Source of the DNA: Ruminococcaceae bacterium UBA7135
GTDB taxonomy: Bacteria; Bacillota; Clostridia; Oscillospirales; Ruminococcaceae
DNA length: 12,449 nt
NCBI GenBank assembly: GCA_002492075.1
Contig: DKXD01000024.1
Span: forward strand, 459-12,907
Direction of reading: 5' to 3'
Positions 7,328-12,449 of the stretch are shown here, piece after piece. The notes beneath the pieces were generated by a model. It saw nothing but the letters and a program-made list of their open reading frames with translations, did not search any database and had not been told where the DNA came from. The translations under genes and the position numbers were made by a program. How positions within the stretch are numbered: position 1 is the stretch's first letter; the number at the start of each line of letters is the position of its first letter.

Positions 7328-8197
7328 TTACAATCCAAAAAGCGACGCTATTGTTACGCCCGAAACGTTTTCCCAAACGCCTCCCAACACACACAGAACG
7401 CCAAGCAGCGCGGTATAAACTCCGAAAATCTTGAAACGATCCTTTTCAAGAAGCCATTTTACAAGCTTAATTGCCAAAAATCCCACGATCGCCGAAACGA
7501 CAAATCCTATCCCCAAAGCTACCCAATCAAGCTGCATATCGCTTTGCAGCGCGTCACCCAACTCAAGTACGCTGCCGCCGAGTATCGCGGGAATACCCAA
7601 AACGAACGCGAACGAGACCGCCGTGCTTTTATTCAGTCCGCAGAACAACCCCGCCGCGGTCGTCGAACCCGAACGCGAAACTCCCGGGAACAATGCCACA
7701 CACTGAAACAGACCGACCGTTATCGCGTCCTTTACTTTCATCTGCTCACCTGTTTTCGTTCCGTGACATTTGTCCGACAGAAACAGCAGCACCGCCGTAA
7801 ACATAAACGCCAATCCCTCGAAAATGATATCTCCGTCGCCCTCCCGAGCGGTGAAAAAGTCCTTGAAGAAGTAAACCGGCACAAGTATCAGCGTCGCGAT
7901 GATCACCATAAACATCATCCGACGGTTGGAGTTCATATTCTTCCACGAGAATTTTCCGGTGAAAATATCGCCGATCGTAAGGAAAAACTCCTTTATCATG
8001 CCCCAGATCGTTTTCCAAAACGCCGCGAACACCGCCACAAGCGTTCCCAGATGCAACACTATCATCAATATCAAAGCATTGTCGCCGGTATAACCGGTAA
8101 TGTGCTGTATCACCGACAAATGCCCCGAGCTTGACACGGGCAAAAACTCCGTAAGCCCTTGAACTACCGCTTGAATTATTACGTTGATTATGTCCAT
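7328..8197 (-). CDS. uppP: Undecaprenyl-diphosphatase (BacA/UppP family)
   Basis: This integral membrane enzyme removes a phosphate from undecaprenyl diphosphate, recycling the lipid carrier for peptidoglycan and other wall polymers; raised levels give bacitracin resistance. The 289-residue protein is of normal family length and mostly hydrophobic. The first active-site segment, QGLTEFLPVSSSGH (residues 13-26), has Q13 and E17, matching the (E/Q)xxxE consensus, and H26. The second, PGVSRSGSTT (171-180), has the essential R175. The ATG at 8197 has an AAGGGG site 7 bases upstream. It lies between the tepA/small-ORF pair and ftsK on the same strand, with no clear promoter of its own in the 45 bases after the small ORF, so it is probably read from the tepA promoter. 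The carrier is also needed for spore cortex synthesis, which fits the sporulation context, but the enzyme is general housekeeping. Confidence 0.96.
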   Translation of the reverse strand: MDIINVIIQAVVQGLTEFLPVSSSGHLSVIQHITGYTGDNALILMIVLHLGTLVAVFAAFWKTIWGMIKEFFLTIGDIFTGKFSWKNMNSNRRMMFMVIIATLILVPVYFFKDFFTAREGDGDIIFEGLAFMFTAVLLFLSDKCHGTKTGEQMKVKDAITVGLFQCVALFPGVSRSGSTTAAGLFCGLNKSTAVSFAFVLGIPAILGGSVLELGDALQSDMQLDWVALGIGFVVSAIVGFLAIKLVKWLLEKDRFKIFGVYTALLGVLCVLGGVWENVSGVTIASLFGL

Positions 8198-8221
8198 ATT
8201 TGTCCCCTTTTGTCTATGTAA

Positions 8222-8242
8222 CGCCGCGAAGCGCGGCTTTTA
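8222..8242. other. Short GC-rich hairpin after the small ORF
   Basis: GCCGCG (8223-8228) pairs with CGCGGC (8232-8237) around the loop AAG. A TTTT run follows only on the + strand (8238-8241), where no gene is upstream; on the - strand, the transcribed one, the stem is followed by GTTAC. It is therefore at most a weak terminator or an attenuating or processing hairpin ahead of uppP. Confidence 0.4.
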
Positions 8243-8353
8243 TCAATTTCCGTTAAAGTTCTGCCGTCTCATCATTCCCGCCGCGATAACATCACGCATA
8301 TGCTCGTCAATATCCTCGACCCTAAAATCGTCCTTCGATCTTTTATTGCTCAC
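8243..8353 (-). CDS. Small 36-residue charged protein, translationally coupled to tepA
   Basis: A GTG at 8353 overlaps the TGA of tepA (GTGA at 8353-8350) and opens a 36-codon frame ending in TGA at 8243-8245. A GGAGGGGAG ribosome binding tract lies inside the last codons of tepA, 5-10 bases before the GTG. The product is hydrophilic and charged: it begins MSNKRSKDDFRVEDIDEHMR, continues with a short Ala/Met stretch and ends RRQNFNGN. I do not recognise it, and it does not look like YlzJ, the small protein found near tepA in Bacillus. The overlap, ribosome binding site and charged amphipathic composition favour a real gene over chance, but its size makes this uncertain. It is in the tepA-uppP-ftsK unit and has no signal peptide or membrane segment. 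Confidence 0.6.
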   Translation of the reverse strand: MSNKRSKDDFRVEDIDEHMRDVIAAGMMRRQNFNGN

Positions 8354-9213
8354 CGCTCTCCCCTCCAATCTCCAAGTCTGGTTTCATCAAGGAGGTTCTG
8401 CGCCGTCAAAGTCTCATTGTCCGGTCTTGACTTTGGCGTTTGTTTTGAAGAAGCCGTGGCCTTCGATTTTTTTGAAGAAACGGATCTTACGGTTCGCGTC
8501 GGCTTTTTGACGGCTTTTTGCGCTTTGGCGTTCGCCGATTTGCGCTTTTCAATAAGCTTATACAGGCACTTTATCGCGTCGGAAAGCGAACCGAGGCTGT
8601 CTATAAGTCCCTCCTTAACCGCGTTTTTTCCGTCAAGCACCGTTCCTATATCAAGCACCAGTTCATCGCGCTCCATCATCAATTCCTTGAAGCGTTCGGG
8701 CTTCATTTTGCTGTTTGTCGTCACAAATTTCGTGATACGATCCTGCATTTTCTCAAAATATCGCATGGTCTGCGGAACGCCGAGCGTCATACCGTTTATC
8801 CGCACAGGATGTATCGTCATTGTAGCCGACGGCACTATAAAACTCTTGTTCGCGGCAACAGAAAGCGGCACGCCTATTGAATGTCCGCCGCCCAGCACTA
8901 TGGAGACCGTCGGTTTTGACATTCCCGCGATAAGCTCCGCTATCGCAAGCCCCGCCTCAACATCGCCGCCCACAGTATTCAGCACGACAAGCAGTCCCTC
9001 GACGGTACTGTCTTCCTCTATCGCCACAAGTGCGGGGATTATATGCTCGTATTTTGTCGTTTTGTTTTGCGAGGGCAGAATATAATGTCCTTCGATCTGA
9101 CCGATTATCGTCAAGCAGCGGATATTGTGCGGCGCGTTTTCCGCCGCTATTATGCCCGTATCTATCATCTGCTGATTTTGTTCTTCCGTAAACGGCGCGT
9201 TTTCTTCGTCCAT
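8350..9213 (-). CDS. tepA: TepA-type ClpP-family serine protease (translocation-enhancing protein)
   Basis: This cytoplasmic, ATPase-free relative of ClpP was named in B. subtilis for an effect on protein export and is encoded near spoIIIE there. The 287-residue protein has the conserved TepA core (about residues 33-222): IGQIEGH at 37-43, KTTKYEHIIP at 51-60 and LNTVGGDVEAGLAIAE at 78-93. The nucleophile S112 is in GGGHSIGVP, the general base H135 in TMTIHPVR, and the probable acid D178 in LDIG. Residues 223-287 form a Lys/Ser/Arg-rich tail that appears disordered and is longer than I would expect for the family. The start at 9213 has AAGGAG (complement of 9222-9227) at 8 bases. An ATG at 9219 is too close to it, and an in-frame ATG at 9243 has its own weaker GGAG, giving a 10-residue longer form. 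A sigma-A promoter lies upstream. Confidence 0.93.
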   Translation of the reverse strand: MDEENAPFTEEQNQQMIDTGIIAAENAPHNIRCLTIIGQIEGHYILPSQNKTTKYEHIIPALVAIEEDSTVEGLLVVLNTVGGDVEAGLAIAELIAGMSKPTVSIVLGGGHSIGVPLSVAANKSFIVPSATMTIHPVRINGMTLGVPQTMRYFEKMQDRITKFVTTNSKMKPERFKELMMERDELVLDIGTVLDGKNAVKEGLIDSLGSLSDAIKCLYKLIEKRKSANAKAQKAVKKPTRTVRSVSSKKSKATASSKQTPKSRPDNETLTAQNLLDETRLGDWRGER

Positions 9214-9226
9214 TTCCATCGCTCCT

Positions 9227-9242
9227 TGTACATTTTTGTACA
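9227..9242. promoter_or_regulatory. TGTACA-N4-TGTACA repeat next to the tepA ribosome binding site
   Basis: TGTACA at 9227-9232 and 9237-9242 flank TTTT. Each half is itself a palindrome, so the element is both a direct and an inverted repeat and can fold in RNA as a 6-bp stem with a 4-base loop. One end touches the AAGGAG site of the tepA start at 9213, and the other end covers the alternative ATG at 9243. It could be an operator or a translation-controlling hairpin; neither role is proven. Confidence 0.5.
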
Positions 9243-9315
9243 TATTATTACTCCAAGCGATAGAATTATGCAAATGATATGAACTGTTTTTTATTCGCAT
9301 AACAATACATTTTAT

Positions 9316-9344
9316 ATTATACCATACTTTTAGAATTTTTTCAA
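9316..9344 (-). promoter_or_regulatory. Sigma-A promoter of the tepA-uppP-ftsK unit
   Basis: On the - strand TTGAAA (complement of 9339-9344) and a perfect TATAAT (complement of 9316-9321) are 17 bases apart. The expected start of transcription is near 9309, leaving a leader of about 95 bases before the tepA start at 9213. Both boxes are at or within one base of consensus, so strong vegetative expression is expected. Confidence 0.87.
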
Positions 9345-9408
9345 GTAGGGAACAGAAAAAATGATAAGTATTTGACTGATTTTCTATTAAAAGCAAACAC
9401 ATTACCTT

Positions 9409-9442
9409 ATTTTCTCTCCCACGCGAAGGGGGGAGAGCGAAA
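9409..9442. other. Hairpin of unknown role upstream of the sipL promoter
   Basis: CTCTCCC (9414-9420) pairs with GGGAGAG (9431-9437) around a 10-base loop, with flanking TTTT and AAAA that can extend the stem across a small bulge. There is no adjacent T run in either direction; six T at 9458-9463 are about 20 bases away. It resembles the CTCCC...GGGAG core of the terminators near 2003-2082 but does not end any visible transcript. Confidence 0.4.
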
Positions 9443-9493
9443 ATAAATTTTGTACTCTTTTTTATTGAGAATCAGTATGAAATCGTCCAAACT

Positions 9494-9524
9494 GTCATAC
9501 CGGGACAAATACAAGCATAGAATA
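9494..9524 (+). promoter_or_regulatory. Sigma-E-like (mother-cell sporulation) promoter of sipL-spoIVA
   Basis: GTCATACC at 9494-9501 and CATAGAATA at 9516-9524 are 14 bases apart. The B. subtilis sigma-E consensus is close to GTCATATT, 13-14 bases, CATACAATA, so six of eight and eight of nine positions agree. The start of transcription would be near 9531, giving a leader of about 34 bases before the sipL start. sipL and spoIVA are sigma-E-dependent in studied spore formers, which supports the call. No good sigma-A promoter was found on this strand. Confidence 0.72.
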
Positions 9525-9564
9525 CGACTGAGAAGAACTACACCCGACCAAGGAGGATTTACTT

Positions 9565-11115
9565 ATGGAAGAAAACATCAAGCCATCGGTCTGCATAGAC
9601 GAGATCGTGTTTGACGGGCAAACCGAACAGGGCGTTGAGCTGGATTACGTTCTGCCCGATTACTGCCCCGATATTTTCAAGGTCCTGTCGTGCACACTTA
9701 CGCCGAAAATACTGTCGTACAGCGTTTCGGGTGACTGCCGCCTGAACATTGACGGAATTGTTTATATAAAGGTGCTCTACCTTGCCGAAAATTCCGAAAA
9801 TGTTCAGTGTATCGATCAGCGCTACACCTACTCAAAGACAGTCGATATGAGCCGCAAGAACGCTCCGGCGATCAACCCCATTGTAACGCTTCAGACAAAA
9901 TCCGATTATTGCAGCTGCCGCGCGGTAAGCCCGCGCCGAATAGACGTTCGCGGCGCGGTGAGCTGCCGTATCAAAGCGACCGCCTGCGTGGAGTACGCGC
10001 TGCCCGAAATCCCCGACGGCCTGCAGATTCGCCGTTCGGAAATAAACTGCTGCGGAAAAACTCTGTTCGCGCAGAAACAGCTCACCGTGCGCGAGGAAAT
10101 AGACACGGGTGCTTCGGGAATATCGTTTATTATGCAGTGCAGCGCAGTTCCAAAAATTACCGATCTGCGCGTTATAGCAGATAAAGCGGTGCTTAAAGGA
10201 ACGGTGACGGTAAACGCTCTGTACGGCACTCCCGACAGCGAAAACCCCGAAAACAGCGGTGCCGCAGGCACGGAGAAGATGACCGCCGATATTCCGATAA
10301 GCGCGATATTGGATATCGACGGTATAACGAGCACTCATCAGACATTTCCCGAAATATGCGTAATGAACTGCGAGCTTATCCCGAAGCCCGAAAGCGGTAT
10401 TCTGTCGTGCGATATGCTTGTGGAGTGCCGCGCCCGCGCCCAGATACAGGATACGGTAAGCATTGCTACAGATGTATATTCTACCGATTTTGAAACCGAA
10501 TTTACGTCTAATCTGCTGAAAATATCCGCGGAACCACGGACGATATCGCAGAACTTCACCGTACATACCGATATCTCCGCAGACAAGGGCGAGATACGCT
10601 CGGTTTGGGACGCGTCAAGCGAACTGAAAAACGCCGCCTGCCGTCCCGATGAAAACGGCGACCTTATCCTCAGCGGACAGCTTTGCTCTCAAGTATACGG
10701 TGTGAACACGGACGGCGTTCCGTTCTTCTGCGAGAAACAAGACCCGATACAGCAGACGATCTCTGCTGATAATGTTACCGCCGACACCATTGCCGACTTC
10801 ACCGCGAACGTTATCGATACAAGTTTTGCCATTCGCCCCGACAGTAATCTGGAGCTTACCTCTACAATAGAATTCCAAGCAAGTCTGCACAACATAACGC
10901 CTATGGAAGCCGTTGATACCGTAGTTGTTCACGAAGACCAGCCGAAGCGCCGCTCCGATGAATTCGCGCTGCGGATATGCTACACGGGCGACAGCGCCGA
11001 CTGCTGGAGCATAGCTAAACGCTACAACACCACAGTCAAGGCGATAATGGAAGAAAACGACATAGAAAACTGCGACGAGCCGCTTTCGGGGATGATAGTT
11101 ATCCCCACCGTATAA
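9565..11115 (+). CDS. sipL: SipL-type spore coat morphogenetic protein (SPOCS/DUF3794 domains plus LysM)
   Basis: In C. difficile SipL binds SpoIVA through its C-terminal LysM domain and is needed to anchor the coat on the forespore. The 516-residue protein here has the same build and about the same length. SPOCS-like stretches alternate beta strands, for example residues 22-75 with ELDYVLPDYCPDIFKVLSC, about 150-225 with TVREEIDTG and KGTVTVNALY, and about 330-440. The C-terminal LysM (about 469-515) contains W481 in CWSIAKRYNTTVKAIMEEN and ends in a typical IVIP. There is no signal peptide, as expected for a mother-cell cytoplasmic protein. It carries 22 cysteines, an unusually large number. 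The ATG at 9565 has AAGGAGG at 9550-9556. spoIVA begins 25 bases after its stop, so the two partners share an operon, preceded by a sigma-E-like promoter. Confidence 0.92.
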   Translation: MEENIKPSVCIDEIVFDGQTEQGVELDYVLPDYCPDIFKVLSCTLTPKILSYSVSGDCRLNIDGIVYIKVLYLAENSENVQCIDQRYTYSKTVDMSRKNAPAINPIVTLQTKSDYCSCRAVSPRRIDVRGAVSCRIKATACVEYALPEIPDGLQIRRSEINCCGKTLFAQKQLTVREEIDTGASGISFIMQCSAVPKITDLRVIADKAVLKGTVTVNALYGTPDSENPENSGAAGTEKMTADIPISAILDIDGITSTHQTFPEICVMNCELIPKPESGILSCDMLVECRARAQIQDTVSIATDVYSTDFETEFTSNLLKISAEPRTISQNFTVHTDISADKGEIRSVWDASSELKNAACRPDENGDLILSGQLCSQVYGVNTDGVPFFCEKQDPIQQTISADNVTADTIADFTANVIDTSFAIRPDSNLELTSTIEFQASLHNITPMEAVDTVVVHEDQPKRRSDEFALRICYTGDSADCWSIAKRYNTTVKAIMEENDIENCDEPLSGMIVIPTV

Positions 11116-11140
11116 TTTAACATAACAAGGAGCTGAACAC

Positions 11141-12449
11141 ATGGATAATTCTATCTATTCCGACATTGCAAAACGCACGGGCGGCAACATCTATATCGGC
11201 GTTGTCGGTCCTGTACGTTCGGGAAAATCGACCTTCATAAGTCAATTTATGAACGACCTCGTTCTCCCGAACATTTCCGATGAATTCCGCCGCGAACGCG
11301 CCAACGACGAGCTGCCGCAATCCTCGGCGGGAAAGACCATAATGACCACCGAACCGAAGTTTGTTCCAGAGGAAGCCGTTGAAGTCAACCTCGACGACGT
11401 TAAAATGAACGTTCGCCTTATCGACTGTGTGGGATACATAGTGCCCTCCGCTATCGGCTATATCGAAAACGAAGCGCCGCGCATGGTAAAGACGCCTTGG
11501 TTTGAAGAAGAGGTGCCGTTCAATATGGCGGCGGAAGTCGGCACACAGAAGGTCATTAACGACCATTCGACTATCGGTATAGTTGTGACTACCGACGGCT
11601 CTATCACGGATATTCCGCGCGAGGAGTATCAAGCCGCCGAAGAACGGATAGTCTCGGAGCTTTCGGACATCAACAAACCGTTCGTTGTGCTGCTGAACTG
11701 CACCGATCCGCAAAGCGCGGATTCCCGAGCGCTTGCCGCAGAGCTGTCCGAAAAATACCAAACCGATGTTATACCCGTGAATTGTCTTGATCTTAACGAA
11801 GAGAAAATACGTGAGATACTTGGCGCTCTGCTGCTGAAATTCCCCGTAAACGAAGTAAAGATACGCTGTCCGAAATGGATAACGGCGCTCGACAAATCGC
11901 ACTGGCTGAAAGCAGACGTTTTCGGCTGCATAAAGGCTGCCGCTATGGAGATCAAGGGTATAAATGATATCAAGTCTGCTGCGGGCAAAATCGCGGAGTG
12001 TGAGCACGTCAAGCGTGCGCTAGCGGAGGAAATGGATCTCGGAACGGGTTCGGGAGTTATAGACATCACTCTGCAAGACGAGCTGTTTTATAAGATACTC
12101 GGTGAAACAACGGGCTTGGAGCTTGGCGGCGAAAACGACCTAATGCCGTGCATGATAGAGCTTGCCAATATCAAGCGAAAATACGAGCGCGTGAAGAACG
12201 CTCTTGAAGAGGTAGAGGCAACGGGCTATGGTATCGTGCTGCCTCAAATGGACGAACTGACGCTTGAAGAGCCCGAAATAATCAAGCAAGGCGGCAAGTA
12301 CGGCGTTCGTTTGAGAGCCTCCGCGCCGTCCATTCACATGATGAGCGCTAACATCACCACCGAAATAAACCCGATAGTCGGCAGCGAGAAGCAATCCGAA
12401 GAGCTTATAAATTACCTGCTGAACGACTTTGAGGAAAATCCCACCAAAA
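11141..12449 (+). CDS. spoIVA: Stage IV sporulation protein A, SpoIVA, 3'-truncated by the window edge
   Basis: SpoIVA is the ATPase that polymerises around the forespore to form the basement layer of the coat and is also needed for cortex assembly. The frame is open without a stop from the ATG at 11141 to the last base, 436 codons; B. subtilis SpoIVA has 492 residues, so some 55 C-terminal residues, including the part needed for forespore localisation, lie outside. The N-terminal TRAFAC-like GTPase-fold domain has the Walker A loop GPVRSGKST at residues 23-31, the sensor-threonine segment TTEPKFVP at 69-76 and a Walker B-like LIDCVGY at 93-99 (D95). These positions are nearly those of the B. 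subtilis protein. The SpoIVA-specific middle domain fills the rest. The ribosome binding site AAGGAG (11127-11132) is 8 bases before the ATG. It follows sipL by 25 bases and is presumably read from the same sigma-E-like promoter. Confidence 0.97.
   Translation, partial: MDNSIYSDIAKRTGGNIYIGVVGPVRSGKSTFISQFMNDLVLPNISDEFRRERANDELPQSSAGKTIMTTEPKFVPEEAVEVNLDDVKMNVRLIDCVGYIVPSAIGYIENEAPRMVKTPWFEEEVPFNMAAEVGTQKVINDHSTIGIVVTTDGSITDIPREEYQAAEERIVSELSDINKPFVVLLNCTDPQSADSRALAAELSEKYQTDVIPVNCLDLNEEKIREILGALLLKFPVNEVKIRCPKWITALDKSHWLKADVFGCIKAAAMEIKGINDIKSAAGKIAECEHVKRALAEEMDLGTGSGVIDITLQDELFYKILGETTGLELGGENDLMPCMIELANIKRKYERVKNALEEVEATGYGIVLPQMDELTLEEPEIIKQGGKYGVRLRASAPSIHMMSANITTEINPIVGSEKQSEELINYLLNDFEENPTK

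Larger units (their letters stand above)
9214..9564. other. Divergent intergenic region between tepA and sipL
   Basis: This 351-base region holds no recognisable gene. From left to right it contains the tepA leader with the TGTACA repeat and two candidate tepA starts, the sigma-A promoter pointing left (9316-9344), an AT-rich stretch with nothing recognised (9345-9408), a hairpin (9409-9442), and a sigma-E-like promoter pointing right (9494-9524) with the sipL ribosome binding site AAGGAGG at 9550-9556. Confidence 0.8.

Noticed and set aside
6793..7434. A 213-codon + strand frame opposite the start of ftsK and the end of uppP
   Set aside because: It spans two real genes on the other strand and has no supporting start signals.
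8145..8161. Gln in place of Glu at the first active-site position (residue 13) of UppP
   Set aside because: The family consensus is (E/Q)xxxE; Gln is a common natural variant and does not suggest an inactive enzyme.
8300..9085. A 261-codon + strand frame opposite tepA
   Set aside because: It is antisense to the conserved TepA catalytic core; Ser/Ile-rich shadow translation.
9475..9500. GTATGAA-14 bases-CATAC as a second sigma-E promoter
   Set aside because: The match is weaker than GTCATACC-14-CATAGAATA immediately downstream, with which it overlaps.
9832..10566. A 244-codon open frame on the - strand opposite sipL, plus other antisense frames within sipL
   Set aside because: sipL has a clear family match, ribosome binding site and promoter; the antisense translations resemble no protein family.
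11117..12007. A 296-codon open frame on the - strand opposite spoIVA
   Set aside because: It is fully antisense to an intact spoIVA with Walker motifs, has no ribosome binding site of note and a low-complexity Arg/Tyr/His-rich translation typical of a shadow frame.

Overview
The window reads as a chromosomal segment of a spore-forming (or spore-gene-carrying) member of the Clostridia, most likely an Oscillospiraceae/Ruminococcaceae-type gut organism. This is inferred from the SpoIVA, SipL-type (SPOCS + LysM) and TepA proteins, the strong AAGGAG/GGAGG ribosome binding sites, the consensus sigma-A promoters and the intermediate GC content. No mobile element, CRISPR array, tRNA or rRNA was seen. 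The genes are tightly packed in four apparent transcription units, and most of the recognisable ones serve the cell envelope or endospore formation.

Region 1 (1-2091, + strand): the 3' part of nnr (NAD(P)HX epimerase/dehydratase) is followed 21 bases later by a small LolA-like lipoprotein with a TTG start. This recalls the neighbourhood in which YdcC/GerS-type lipoproteins are found in Firmicutes. Two stacked hairpin terminators separate it from the convergent unit that follows.

Region 2 (4229-2092, - strand): a consensus sigma-A promoter and a leader of about 175 bases, which contains a coupled 10-codon upstream ORF, lead into a membrane-anchored SGNH/GDSL hydrolase, a DUF4358 lipoprotein and a small four-helix membrane protein. 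All three are exported or in the membrane, so a surface or envelope modification module is the best guess. It is the least understood part of the window.

Region 3 (9344-4269, - strand): a second consensus sigma-A promoter drives tepA (ClpP-like protease), a previously easy-to-miss 36-residue ORF overlapping the tepA stop, uppP (undecaprenyl-diphosphatase) and a 981-residue FtsK/SpoIIIE DNA translocase. The tepA and ftsK/spoIIIE association is also known from Bacillus.

Region 4 (9494-12449, + strand): a good match to a sigma-E promoter precedes sipL and spoIVA, which runs off the right edge. The two products are known to bind each other at the forespore surface in Clostridioides difficile. 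Here they appear to form a mother-cell operon, divergent from the vegetative tepA unit across a 351-base intergenic region.
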